Below, piece by piece: positions 24,000 through 36,400 of a stretch of DNA of 64,000 bases; positions within the stretch are counted from its first letter, which is position 1; every line of letters starts with the position of its first letter. The notes beneath the pieces were generated by a model. That model saw only the letters and a list, made by a program, of their open reading frames with translations. It did no database searches and was not told the DNA's origin. Origin of the DNA: Oreocharis arfaki (Eukaryota; Chordata; Aves; Passeriformes; Paramythiidae); the NCBI GenBank assembly GCA_013398015.1, contig VZRR01002166.1, positions 124,788 through 188,787 on the forward strand, given 5' to 3'. The position numbers and the translations under genes are program-made.

Positions 24000-26900
24000 T
24001 TAATTGCTGTTTGGTGATCTGTCTAAAGTACCATGCATGGCAATTGAAAACGTAGCAGTGTCTTGTTCCTTTACCCCAGTCAGCAGCTGTTTATTAGGAA
24101 ACTCTCTTCTAGAAACTGATTTCAGTATTTGGTATTCCCTTCTTTTTTCTTTCCATTGGCATTCCAAACGAATCCATGGGTGTACAGCATTTCTCTGTTC
24201 TGAAAGATTTGTGCATCGTATTACAGATCATGCCACTTCTGTGCTAGGAACTGGGCGGAAGGTGGTGATCACACACTGCAACATGGCAATGAGAGATAGG
24301 GGCAAACCCACATCTGGCTGCAGAGGCTGGGATTTGTTGGGAGGCTGCTGTGAAGGGAGAGGTGTTTCTGCGTGCCGTGCTCTTAGTTCTCTGTAGGCAT
24401 CTGCTCCAGCTGTGCCTGGACTCCAGGCAGAGGCTGGGCTGCTGTCTAAAGATGCTTTCAGCAACTGGTGGTGGTGCTTGACCTCTGCTGTCCCCACTTG
24501 CTGAGCTGTTCCGTGGGGCTTTCTAACCTGTGTGTTGACCTGCATGGACTAAGGACTGGTAGAAGGACGTGATGGAGCCCATGGAGCTCCGTTACCTGAG
24601 CCTTGCAGCTGTCCAGGAGCTGAGTCCAGCCAACTCACTGACAACTGTTCCACCAAAACACGAGTTGTGAGAAGGCAGCATGTGAGTCCTTGTCTTTGAT
24701 TCTAAACTAGAGAGATGGAAAAATACTAAACCAAATCTCTCAGAAGTAAGACAAAAACCATAATGAAATCTATTATAATTTGTTTTGCTGTGGGTGCTTC
24801 TTTTTTTTCTGCCCCAAGTAGTTAAACACAATACCAAATGGAGCTGCTGAATACTTTCCTGTGTGGCAGTAAACTGTGGAACTGTCACTTGGGGAGTTGT
24901 TCAGGCTGTTTTGGGGCTTTAAGTTTGTATCTAATGACCTCTGTAGTGGTCATACCACCAAATGTCACACTCAAAAGGCTAGAAGTCAATGAAGCATCTG
25001 AGCCACTCAATATATCAGTGTTTAATTGACAATGTGAAAGACCTGCATGTGATTTATAGCCCGATAAAGGGACACACTTTTTATGTTCTGCCAACACAAT
25101 TGGCAGAATATTTTAGGCACAGATGGCACATTAGGCTTGGACAGCTGGTTCCCTCTCTGCTGTCACATCCTAGGACCATCTAACTAATACTGTCACACAT
25201 GACCCGGTTCACTGGGTAGCCGAGAGGGGTTCTCACGCGTGGCTTCGTGTCAGCCTGAAGGCACATGAAAATCAATCTGCTAAAAGACTGCCTCGAAGAG
25301 GTTTCCAAGACTTAGCACCCCACCATGCACTTCTGGCTGTTCACTTGCTGACCTCTCTTCAGCTGCGTGAGCATAACCGAAGAGTTTGTTTAGGGTTGTG
25401 CAGTGTGCATATGTGCAGCCTGCAGAGTGTGGTTCTCTCCTTGCAGTGTCCTCTACTCTGCATCTGCACAAATGTGGATTTAAAAACATGAAAAGGCAAG
25501 AGGCAAAACACACATACGTGGCATGAATCTCTTTAAAGAGAGGGAATAAGTAGGGATCACTGAAACGTGGCTGTTTTGAAAGGTGTATCTTTAATACTGA
25601 GTAAAAAAAAAAAATGTGGTAAAGAGACAGTATATAATGATTGTATGAATTATGTGTATATGATAGCGAGGATAGAAAGAACAGAGGATGAAGTAAAACT
25701 TCAAATGCTTTTAGAAAGAAAAAAAATCCAACCCCAAATGTTTTTTAGAACACAGTCAGGCAGGAAAGGTCTGAGGTGGAAAGCTGAAAGCTATGTTTGT
25801 TGATAGATGAAACACATTTTTGAGATCAGAAACTTAGTATTTCAAGGTAAGATCCCAATAAAAATAAAACAGTTTTTCCATAATTTCTTGGTGTTCTATC
25901 AGAGCTTCACTGACTTTGCTGCAAACTGCTGTGCAGAAAGTCTTTAAAATGTATTTTGGTTTGCAACATCAGATACAGAGTCCAAGAAGAGGTTATGGGA
26001 TTAGTATGAGCTTTTATTGAGGCCAAGGAATTAGACCAGAAAAACTGGAGTTTTGTGTTTGTGTTTAAAGACGTGATTTTATTAAGGTAGAATACAATTT
26101 GTCACAGGAAAAACTGTCTTGGATTGTGGAGCGGTAACCAACCAGGAACTAGGGGGGAGGAGACATCACCCTGCCAGGGGAGCACTGGGAAAATATCCGC
26201 TTGCCTTATCTCTGATCTCTTCTGTCAGAAGAGTTTCGGTGTCTGTGCCTGGAGAGCAGCTTGGTTTGTCTTGGAGTGGGGAGCATTTTGATGTCTGTGT
26301 GCAACATGATGCTCACAATATCCAGGGGATGACAGGGACAGTGTCTTGATCCCAGTCACATCTTGCAGAATTTCAGCTAACTGGAGCCCCAAATTGTCTA
26401 GTTGTTATTTACAGAAATTTTGTGCTGTTTTGGGGGTTAATGATAACAAAAGGTAGACTGAAGAACCATTTAAGTTCAGTTATCTTCCAAATTAGAACTA
26501 AGGCAAAGGCTTCACTTTGGATTTTTCTTACAGTGTCATCTGCTGTTTTCATTAGGGTTTGCCCCCAAAGGTGAGAATTTCATTTGGTTTAGTGGAGAAA
26601 GCTGCCTGAACATATCGTGAAGTTCCTTACTTAACATTACATGGAAGCAGATAGCAGTAGTTGAGCCCTGTTTTAAACAAAATCGGTATTGAAGTTCCTA
26701 TCTCCAGGAGGCAAAGCAGACTCAAGGCATCTCTCTGAGCTGTATATTAAATGTCTCTGTAGAACTGCTGTAGAAGTTACAGGCTTTCATTTTCATGGAT
26801 TCTGGAATATTTCAGTTTATGGGTAGCTCTGGGTTTGAGACCACGGCGTCAAATTTCATTTGCACTGGAGTCGCTTGCAGGTGACGTGTAAAAGTGGCTT

Positions 26901-27035
26901 TTAAATTTGCTTTTGGACGCACTGGAATAGATTTGTAAGATTTCCAGTGTACTCTGCATTGTGTGTGTTACCTGACTGACCAACTCTCTGAAGAATAACA
27001 GTTTTGAAGGCTATGTCAGAGTCAGGTAACTTTTG
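24000..27035. other. Non-coding stretch, no gene seen
   Basis: No recognisable gene. A 12-base A run lies near 25,601-25,613. A 9-bp perfect inverted repeat lies at 25,086-25,108. The 130-codon frame at 24,004-24,396 and the 105-codon frame opposite it are mutual shadows without known domains. Confidence 0.55.
25086..25108. repeat. Perfect 9-bp inverted repeat, 5-nt spacer
   Basis: TTCTGCCAA (25,086-25,094) and TTGGCAGAA (25,100-25,108) are exact reverse complements separated by CACAA. The half-sites are those of nuclear factor I (TTGGC and GCCAA) but face outward (GCCAA-N5-TTGGC) instead of the usual TTGGC-N5-GCCAA, so a normal NFI dimer site is not implied. Confidence 0.8.
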
Positions 27036-27059
27036 AAAGACTTAGTGCTGTAGTAACAC

Positions 27060-27185
27060 AGTGAAGTACATCACACTGATTTAGTATCCCAAGGGATTTG
27101 GTAATCTATAATTAACAAATTAGTGCCAATCACCAGCCTGTTTGGACATTAACAATCGATTAGCATTGGGACTGACATTGATGTG
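27060..27185. promoter_or_regulatory. Candidate conserved enhancer (TAAT/ATCGAT words)
   Basis: Contains TATAATTAACAAATTAG, GCCAATCACC and ACAATCGATTAGCATTG in about 100 bp. The CpG inside ATCGAT is unusual for the region. It resembles a homeodomain/Cut-type binding cluster. No alignment was made. Confidence 0.22.
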
Positions 27186-27659
27186 CTCCAGAGTCCTGGT
27201 ATTTCATTTAGCAGATGAGGACCTTTGTGCAGCAGAGGATGACAATCTGGTCTCAACCCCAGGTAGGAATTAAGAAGTAATTGGTTGTTCCCAAGCTGAG
27301 CAGGTGACCATGGGGGCTGAGGGAGCCGGCCTGGGGGGGGTGGCATGTGTTTGGGTCACCTGGGAGTCCTGCAAGTGGAATGACCTTCCCTCCCATTTGT
27401 TCTTTCCTTTTCACTTCTGCCTGTTTCCTGCAGTATAAACAGTGGGGAAGTGCTAGATCCATCGAATGTGAGCTGTAACTTCACGTCAGGCTGTTATCTA
27501 AAACTAAAGCATACGTGGCAAAGAAATTTGCACTGCGTCACAGAAAGGCAGGTTTGTACCATACACCTGGAGGTGTTATCTGCCTTTTGTGTTCTTGGCT
27601 TCAAAATTAGGCAACAGGTAGAGCATGGACGTGGATGAAAAACATCTATTTGAGCTTGT

Positions 27660-27960
27660 TTGATTATTTATAGTGTTGAAATAAAAAATTTTAACTACAA
27701 TGAAAACTACATATTCCATTTGGTCTAATTACATATGGTACTTCTGATTGCATACGAGCCATAGGCAAAATTATTAGCAAATGGGTACACTTCTGTGTGC
27801 TTACTGGCCTGCTAGTAATTGTTTCATCCTTTTAGATCATCTGTGTAATGGCAGAGATTGTGAAAGCCCTCGTCCTGAGCTTTTATTCAGTAAAGGAGCT
27901 GTGCTTGATAAGATAAGGCATTATGGTTGATAAGAACCATGCAACTAAATGAGTACATGA
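27660..27960. promoter_or_regulatory. Candidate enhancer with clustered GATA sites
   Basis: CTTGATAAGATAAGG at about 27,904-27,918 holds two overlapping-orientation GATA cores, and TTGATAAG follows at about 27,927-27,934. Upstream are GGTCTAATTACATATGG, GAAACTACATATTCC and AAATTATTAGC words. Three GATA cores within about 30 bp, next to homeodomain-type words, suggest a tissue-specific enhancer; this is inferred from motifs alone. Confidence 0.28.
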
Positions 27961-29035
27961 CAGTACCAGTGTCTTAAATGCTTGAGCTCAAGTGGATGAG
28001 TAGTGGAATATCCATTCAGTGTCCAAGGAAAAGTTTACTTTATTTTTAAGAGCGGTTTGTTTTCTGTATCTTTGAATTTCCTAGTGCCTGTTAGTTATCT
28101 ATGTGGGTATTTTTATCTCTTGCTGCTTCTGAATTCTGACTTGGAGGTTTTGCTACAGTGTGAGAAGAGTGTCGACTGATGGAACCAGTTCTCCCAGATT
28201 ACTCTGGCAGGAGCAGTGTTGCTATTTGGGCTTTGCACTTGTTGAGCAAGACTTCTCTATAAATTGGTGTTGTTCGAGACTCCAGGTTGCTGCCAGTATC
28301 CAGCACCAAGCATCCACATGATTCTGAAAAGAGCACTCATTCACTTAGTGCTGTTTTAGATTGGCAGGGAGGACTGACAAGGCAGCTGGACGTTGTACAG
28401 GTGGTGGGCTCTGACATATTTCAAAATATTGCTGCTGTTTTGGCCTGCAACAGGGGAAATGAGTATGACTGGGTTGGGCTTGGCACTTTGGGAATGTCCC
28501 AGGTTGCCCTGTGTGAGCTTGGAGGATTTCATGGGGAAAAACTCAGTCAAGAGTTGATTCCATCTGAGCTGTTAAAAGTTTTTTGGCAAAATGAAGATTG
28601 TATTTTGAATGAAAGTTCACTCCAGGTGAAATTTCAAAACCTTATTGATCACCTTCATGGGTTTCATGCAGACTTTTCTTTCCTCATGTTGTGGTAGTTA
28701 GCTTAGGAAAAAGAGGGATGTGTCAAAGTTTGTTTTGTTATAGTTGGACACTTTACCCAAGTATTCTTCTCAAAGAAAAAAATGAAGTGAAATCCAGTGT
28801 AGAGGTAGAACAACTCATGATGACAGCTTTAAATCACTGCTCTAATTAGTGAGCACTTCCTGGGGACTCATTAGAATTATAAAAGCATTATTGTTGGTTA
28901 TGCAGTGGCTGGAACATGTCGAATTTTGGGCAGTTCAACAATATTACCTTGAAGAAAAGAGTTTTGCAGCCTTTAAAAATTTTCTGTGGTTTGTGAGAAA
29001 GCACAAATTGCTATGTCCTAGAAATCCTTTATGAA
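27961..29035. other. Non-coding stretch, one long frame of unknown worth
   Basis: A 136-codon plus-strand frame at 28,287-28,697 reads smoothly, with hydrophobic and acidic residues mixed, but I recognise no family and see no promoter, splice context or codon signature that would support it. It is most likely chance. Confidence 0.45.
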
Positions 29036-29039
29036 TTGG

Positions 29040-29440
29040 GCCTTATGCTCGCTCTTATAAATGAGGAGGGGTTTTGAGTTTATATGCCACAGTCTAATAG
29101 GTATGTAGTGACTGCTTAATGGGATTTACATTTGCTCAAACAAAATTAGGTTGGTAAAAGACAATGCAACATGCTGTAATGTAAATGGGACTGACGGCAG
29201 AATTAAATGTTTGTGGAAACAGGGCAGCAGATCTATCAAGAGCTAATTAGACAGAGAGTTCAGAGACAGACTTGGGAGTAAACAGCGCCAACAAAGAGAG
29301 AGGGAGAGCAAGAAAGAGAGAAAATGGTGTCTTTGTGTGGCGATGAGAAGGAATTATAAACAAGATTATTTAAATTGGAAGGTCTGATGGAGCCTATCCC
29401 ATGAGAAGGACTTAGTTTTATCCCAACCTGTTGATTAACA
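29040..29440. promoter_or_regulatory. Candidate conserved non-coding block
   Basis: Includes CTTAATGGGATTTACATTTG, GTAATGTAAATGGGACTGACGG, GAATTAAATG, AGAGCTAATTAGACAG, a purine-rich GAGAGAGGGAGAGCAAGAAA tract at about 29,296-29,325, and GGAATTATAAACAAGATTATTTAAATTGG with a forkhead-like TAAACA. GGGATTTA-type words resemble Otx/bicoid sites. Motif inference only. Confidence 0.22.
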
Positions 29441-32400
29441 GAAGTTGAATGGCAACTTTGATAACCCCTTTTATGTGCAAATAGTTCCTCTTTGTTGCAA
29501 TTTGCTATTCATGGTATCTTCCTCTCCTACACTTTTTCATCGCAGGATAATGTTTCCGTTTGAGCCGTTCTCCCAGGCACCAGTTTAAAAACAAGACTTC
29601 GGACAAAATATTTCCAGCCGTGAAAGTCTCGGGAGCAGCACCAGGGAAGACAAGAGAGTTTAGGAATTTCCTGTTCCCTGCAGGGCTGTGCGCATGGGAG
29701 GAAGGCACCCCTGCAGAGAGGCATCAGGTGAAAATGATGCTGTGGAATAAGGGCAGACTGGATGAAGTTGGCATGTGAAGGATGCTGCTTGCCTGCCATG
29801 CCATCAGCTGCAGTGTCCTTGCCATTATTGCACTGTTTGGCACACCCACTGCCTTTTGTAGGCTCCTGTTCCTTCACATGAAGGAAGCAATATTTGTTTG
29901 AATAAAACCCCGTGTATATTTAGCTGACAAAGGTTAGTCCCTGAATTTAGCAGGAGCAGGATTTGATCAAAATAAATTTATTATAAGGAAACTTGCAAAG
30001 TCATTAATAAATCAGTTGCTGAGGTATTAAATTATTTTTGTTTAGTCTTCAAAACTTCTTTCTTCACACCTAGCTTAAGAAATTCTCTGCAATTAAGAAA
30101 TTCTGAGTAAGAAATAACATGGTGACTTTGTGATTTTATATTTATAGGAGGCTTATTCAGGGCAGGCCACAGCATTTCCCTTATTACCATCTTTGGCAAA
30201 TCCCAATTTGAGTTTGGTTTGGTTTTTTTGGTGTTTTTTGGTTTTTTTTTTTGAGCTGTAAATAGATGGGCCTTGCTGAATTTTGCTGGTGGATGTTGCA
30301 CGATGATGTTTTTACTGGGAGGGGATCAGAAAAACCCTTGTGCTTTTTGTTTTGTTTTTTTTTTTTAATGGGAGAATAGTTCTTTCTATTTTAGCAGCAG
30401 AGCTGTGATTATAAGCATGTAAGAGTTGGGATGAGAGGCTGTGCTGGTTTCTTTGACAGAAAGTGTCATTTTTCAGAGGGAGCCATAAACCCTTGCTGTG
30501 ACGGGCTGGTGAAGCAGGAAGAAGGGAGTGCCATGTCCAAGGGCCTTTCCCTGAAATCTGAGCTCAAATTTCTGTCTGAAACCAAATCACTGACTCTGAA
30601 AGCCAGATCAGATAGGAGCAGTTCTCTGTGTGAAGTGTCTGACAACACAACTCTAGTTTCAAAAGAAATACACCAAGTTTTGTCTTATTTGCTCAGAGAT
30701 GCTGAGTCTGGTAGGGAGTATGATTTTATCTCTTAGGGAGTGTTATTTGATGAAAGACATCTGAGCTTGTGCCAGGAAGACGCAGCCTGTACTGGGTCCT
30801 GGAGCTGTGGGATAGGGAAAGTGGCTCTCGCTATGCAGACCTGGCTCAGGGCTACTCCAGCAAATCCTCCTGCATTCTCATTTTTGAAGTAACTCATGCT
30901 TTTTTTTGGGATGCTGAAAATCCATGCTGCTTAGAGGTTATTCCTTTCCCTGAGAAAACATCCCTGCAAGGATTAAAATAATGCGTGTTTTTGTTTTTCT
31001 TTTGTTTTTTTTATTTCATCTATGAAGAGGTATTCCCCAGGAAAAAAAAAACTAGCCTGGGTGTAGTAGTTACCCATCAGAAATCAATTACATTTTTCTT
31101 TTTTGCTTGCTTAGTGTTCTTACAAGTATAGGTCGCAGTTTCTTTGCCTTTACTTCATCAGAGCAGCATCCTTGTGTTTGACAAGGTCTGTGGGAAACCA
31201 TTGACTTTCATGTTCATTTGATTACAGTTTAAAAATGAAAGCTCTGCATTTTGGCACTGACAACAAAAGCACAGGAATGTTTTGGATCCCCTTTCTTTGG
31301 TGTCTCATGCAAAGAGGAAGGTGAGCTGGTATGTTTGAGAGAATTTTGTCAGGGAGCAGCTGGGGTGTGACCTGATGACCAAGGGAGAGGTCCTGCTGGG
31401 GAGAAGTCTCTGCAGCAGGATGGTCAGGAAGGAACTTTTTCCAAGTCCTCAGGCAATGGAGTTTCTTTCCTCTGAAGAAACTTTTTTAATGGAAGGGTGC
31501 CCATGCTTGAGTTGCAGGGAAGAATTTGCAGGTAAGAAGCCAAAATTTGCTATGTGGTGAATCTGAGAGATCTCTTGCTGTAATAATAATAGATTTTGAT
31601 AGCAGGCAGCACCAGTTGTGCAGTGTAAATGGCAGAAGCCTTAGCATATGTTATTAATTTGCTGGTAACTGTCACCAAGCTTGTGATTTAATTCAGAAGG
31701 ATAAAACCACACACCCTTTTACCTTGTTTCCCACTAGAGCCTTTGACAAATTATTTTCTTGTTTCTTGCGTTTCAGCTGGAGAAAACAAAGCAGCAACTC
31801 AAAATGTCTGAGGGTGTTTCACTACAACTACCCATACAGACCCCAAATTGATCTCCTATTGTTCTCTGGGAAAAAAGAGCTAAAAATATTCGTGCAAAAG
31901 AAGTATGGTTTGGTGGTTTTCCTTCCTGACTCGTAGGAAGAGTTTCCAATGACAATTTCTCAGAAGAAATGACCATTCTGAACTTGGTGCGCTGAATCTT
32001 TTGCTTGCTTACCCTCTGCTAGCACTGGGTTCAATTCATTCTGTGAAATGGGAACAGAGGTGTTGTTTTGGCAGGGAGGTGCCACTTTGAGGTCTTGGGT
32101 CTAATTTTGCATATAGTCAGTGTCTGCAGTCGCAGTCACTGGCTGTTGCAGGCTGCAAGGGACTCTCAATTTGTTTTATTATAATACTTTGAGGTTTTAT
32201 ATGGATATTTTTACTGTAGGAAGTAAATATTTGTCCTAAAATTTCACTCTCCTCATTTTTTTTGTACTTTTAGAACATAATAAAATGCATCGAATCATCT
32301 AATTTTGTTAATTTTGTGCTGTTACATACGCTGTATAGTTTTAATGCAGAGGTGTTCTTCCACCATGAGATTGCTATTTTGTGAAAAAGTTTCATTTTAT

Positions 32401-32680
32401 TTAACGGCAGGAGAATTTTGAAAACTAAGAGTGAATTCTGGGATGTAAAACCCTGCCCCTTTGAAAAATCTGCCCACTCTGAATTTCAGCTTCATAAGGC
32501 TGTGCTGAAAGCCTGGGTGGCTCTGCTATTTTCTTCTGCGGTGTTCTAGTAATACAAAAGTGTATTGATTGATTACAGTTGCCAGATGCGACTACTGTAC
32601 AGGAGTACTCTGGTTTAAAATTTCAAGTGTAAGCAGATTTTAGTCCACGCTGCTCACTTTCCCCCTAGCTTGTCCCTCGT
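29441..32680. other. Non-coding stretch, no gene seen
   Basis: AT-rich unique sequence with G/T-rich low-complexity tracts at about 30,212-30,255 and 30,340-30,368. Frames of up to 116 codons are found on both strands with no known domain. Confidence 0.55.
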
Positions 32681-32689
32681 CCGCCCCCT

Positions 32690-33020
32690 CCCACCTGGCA
32701 TCCTTGCCTGCTCCCTCACGTGATAAATAACATTGTCTTATCAAGGTCAGTTGGAAAGGCCCTTTTTACATATCTCATAAATTTTAGCCAGGTGCCACCG
32801 ATGTGAGATTAATGTAATGGCACTCCAGCAAGCACTCAGGCTTGTCTTAATTATGCTAAGGTTGCCGGTTCACCGTTTCTCTTCATCTGTCTCCCGCTTT
32901 AGGGAACACTAAACACTATGTCATTAGATTGTCTGTTCCACAACATTGGCCCTTTGCATTTACAAAGTCATCAGATGGCTTATGACCTAGCTTTTCTAAG
33001 ATATTAAATTAAATAAATAG
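32690..33020. promoter_or_regulatory. Candidate conserved enhancer
   Basis: Contains CACGTGATAAATAAC (a CACGTG E-box joined to a GATA/forkhead-like word), CTTATCAAGGTCAG (inverted GATA plus a nuclear-receptor AGGTCA-like half site), GAGATTAATGTAATGG, CTTAATTATGCTAAGG, ATGTCATTAGATTG, GCATTTACAAAG, TCAGATGGC (an E-box) and ATATTAAATTAAATAAATAG. No frame covers it. The density and variety of full sites is the strongest of the AT-rich blocks here, but conservation was not measured. Confidence 0.3.
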
Positions 33021-33261
33021 TGAAAACAAAAAATTAGGCAGAAGAGGAGCCTGTTGGTGGAAGGAGGGCAGAAGGAGAGAGCCAAGGGGGTATAAATGCA
33101 TGTGCCTTTGTGTCTGACTGCAACGGAAAGGACTGCAAGCTTGGGGGCTTTTCCTGTTTTATTGTGTTATTTTGCTTTTCCTTTGGAATTTAAAAATTCT
33201 CCTGTTTGGGGAATCAGTTGAGAAAGAGCCCCCTAAGACTCAAACCAACCTTAGATGTTTC

Positions 33262-33408
33262 TTCCATGAGCTCTGGAGACACAGGATAGCACAGTGAGTC
33301 CCTGAGCTCTGGGAAGGGGATAGAAGATAGCAGAGTCCCTGAGCTCTGGGAAGGGGACAGAAGATAGCAAGGTCCCTGAGCTCTGTAAAGGGGATGCAGC
33401 GTAGTAGT
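33262..33408. repeat. Short minisatellite, about 37-bp unit, four copies
   Basis: Copies are anchored by GAGCTCT at 33,268, 33,304, 33,341 and 33,378, giving periods of 36-37 bp. The central two units (33,298-33,334 and 33,335-33,371) are nearly identical, with the common core GTCCCTGAGCTCTGGGAAGG followed by GGATAGAAGATAGCA-type sequence. The outer copies are more diverged. The three overlapping minus-strand frames at 33,214-33,536 with repeated SSGTLL/ELRDS residues are by-products of this repeat. Confidence 0.85.
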
Positions 33409-33420
33409 CCCATGGCAGGG

Positions 33421-36400
33421 AGCTGGTGGTGGCTTTGCATCCTGCCATGGTAAAGCTCCTGTTGAGGCAGGGAACCATTTCCTCCTACATCTGGGACAGT
33501 ATGAGTAATATTTCGTGGACATTTGTTCCTTTCCATCTGCAGGCGCAGTTTAGCAGCCTGGAAAAGGCTGACCTTGATTTTTATTTTATTTATTTTTGTG
33601 CTTTATGGCCACAATGAAAGAGACTTTTGTTTCTAGTCTGAGCGTCTCCTGCTCGCTTTCCAGGGAGGAGAATTTAGAGGTAACCAGATAGGACTATCTG
33701 ATGCACTAGTTTTAATTTCTGTGAAAATAAATGCTTCAAAAGGGCCTGAACAAGGCTTGTGTTGGATCTTCTTGGTGGCTGTACTCAGTTTGAGGCAGTC
33801 TGGAACTTTCCCATCAGAAGGGAGAAATCAGGTGTCTGGTATACTCAGTAGCAGCTCTCTGCAATGTGCTAAGATGGCTCACTCTTGCTTTCTCCAGCAA
33901 TTCCTGAAAATTAACATGGATATTGCAGATGAGACAAGTTTTTCTGTTGATTTGCGTGCTCTGAGTATGTCATGTCTTAATTTCTGCAACCAAGGCTAAA
34001 TTAGAGCTTTGTGCTCCCTTAACTACCTAGTACTTCTAAAAATCTTTTAAAAAGAAAAGAAAAAGTATTTTTCACAAAGGAGGGCCTTATGTGAGGCACA
34101 GAAAGCCAGCCAGAGCAAAGCAGTCATGCTCTGAATAGCACACAGGGCCCACTCTCTTCCAAGCTCGCTAAGCCAAGGGAAAGGACCCAATGAAGAGGTA
34201 ATGAGAACAATCTAATTTTTTATCAGTGTTGTACACAAGGCTGCTGACTTACGGCTGCTGCTGTGTGCAGGGACTTCTGAACCAACATATCCCTCTCTGC
34301 CTGGATTTCCAGAGCCACCACAGGCACCACAGGACCCTGAGGTCCCTGCCCTGGTTTCCCTGCTGTTGGTAATTAATGCAACAGCCACACATAATACGGG
34401 GTGTTTTCCTGCTGGGAGGGGAAGCACAGGTGGTGCACACCTGACCTTTTAAAAATCAAGTGCGAAAGTTTAATTTTTTAAATAGATAAAAACTAATCTA
34501 TTCAGTCCAAAACTAAAATTGCTGAAGACTTTCGTAAAGAGACTGTGTATCATTACTGGTTACTCCACCAGCTGCTGGTGTCTCCAAGGCACAGATCTGT
34601 CACCTGGATGTCGAAACATCAGGTCAATAAAGTAGGCATGGGATGTTAGCAATTACCAGGAACACAGGAATTACTGCTGTTGCTTTATTATCATTATTTT
34701 GTTAAGGTTTTTTTAGCCAGTAGACTTTCTATAGTCAACTATCTATGGAAAAATTTATTTTTTAACCCCCAAATGTTGTTTTAAATTCAACTGCAGTGTA
34801 TGTGTAAGCAACTTAGTTGAAAGTGTTTTGAAAATAGTGTTATCACCTCTGTTCAGGTTCAGTCTCCTATCAGCATAATTCCAGTGGTAGCTTGTGTCTG
34901 CAGTAGAGTTTGCTGGTTGTTCCCAGACACGGTAACTGGAAATGTGCTACCCAGTAGTGATCTATGCTCGTGCACTGCCACAGCATTATAGTGAAAATAA
35001 CTCCTGTCACCACAGTAGGAAGCACACCTATGACCTCCTCTAAAATGTCTGTGAGAAAAACATAGCTATGACAAACTCAGTCCTAATGGCACATTTCAGA
35101 GCATGGAAGGTCTTGCAGTACCAACTTCTCTTAATGGGACAAGATTTATTTTATAAAATGATTTATTAAGCTGAAATTAATACACTTATTTTAGCTTTGT
35201 TTTGCTTGTCTACTAGACAAGAAGAAATGCTACTTCCTTGGTTTTGTGAGTAACATTTTTGCAAAAACATTTTATGAGTGGGTTTAGGGGACTGTGTTCT
35301 GGTAAGTGTTCCCACAGAAACCAGACCCTCGTGCCTGACCACCAGAAATGCAAGCAGTGTATATTCTTCTCCTCAAAACTCTTGGCTTTACTGCAGGGAC
35401 TATTGACAAGTGTGTGAACATCCATCCTGGTGGTCCTTGGAGGAAGGCTGAAGCAAAAGCATTGACTTTGTTGCCTGACCTACCCGTATTTCTCAGAAGT
35501 AAAGGAAAAAGGTAGAGAATGTAGATGTAAAATGGAATAGTGCATTGCCTTGTTTTGGTAGGAAGTGAAATGTTTAGCAATCAAGTGGCAAATGCAATGG
35601 GGACAGATGTGCTTTTAAAACACCACAACTTTTCACTGAAATTTTTCAGTCTTATGGGGGTTTTGTGTTTACCCAACTAATTTATTACTTTGATTGAGCA
35701 CAGTAATTGCATGTTTAACTGAAGAAAATTGCTTAATTTAAACTCAAGTTTTATCTCTGTGTCAAAGAGCTTGTGAGTAGACGGGGTGGATCTGGCTCTT
35801 TTCTTTGCCCACCACCACTCTCCTGTGTTGGCTGGATTTTTCAGAACTCCTTGCCCTTGCAGACAGGAACTGCTCTCCCTGATACCCAAGACCCTGGGGA
35901 TAATGTCAACTTCTTTTCTGGTACCACATCCTTATTTCAAAAGGGAGACTGGGAGAAAACATCGGTGGAAAACCTGCCTAAATGTTTGCTGCAGACCATG
36001 GTGTATTTTTTGACCTTTGGAATGAAAGATGTGTGTCTTGAGGAAAAGGGTGGGGTAAAAGAAAAGATATGGAAATGCTGCCAGCTCCAAGTCTTTTGAG
36101 CCGTGAGACAATTCTGGAAATGCTTTGTTCGCTTAGAGGGTGCTGGAGTTAAAAAATGAAAATTGCTTTTGCAGCAAAGTGCACCATAAGGTCTGCAGGG
36201 ACAGATTAGCACTTTGGCTCTGTGTGCCTTATATAGTAAATGCTGTTTCAGTGGTTACTCTGAGATAGGATATGAAGGTGAGAAAAGTTAAGAATTGCTC
36301 GAGCCCCTGTGATTCACAGTTACCATCACATTAAAATATGCGGAAGCTCTGGTTTTACTTAATTGGCAAAGACAGCAATGGATCAATCAGGCAGTTTAGT

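Noticed and set aside
28287..28697. 136-codon plus-strand frame
   Set aside because: Reads smoothly but matches no family I know, and length alone is not enough in 64 kb of six-frame sequence.
31724..31770. AFDK-like residues (GCCTTTGACAAATTA) as a second reverse transcriptase
   Set aside because: No other reverse-transcriptase motif is found at the expected distances in any frame.
33214..33536. Three overlapping minus-strand frames with repeated residues
   Set aside because: Translation of the 37-bp minisatellite in three frames.
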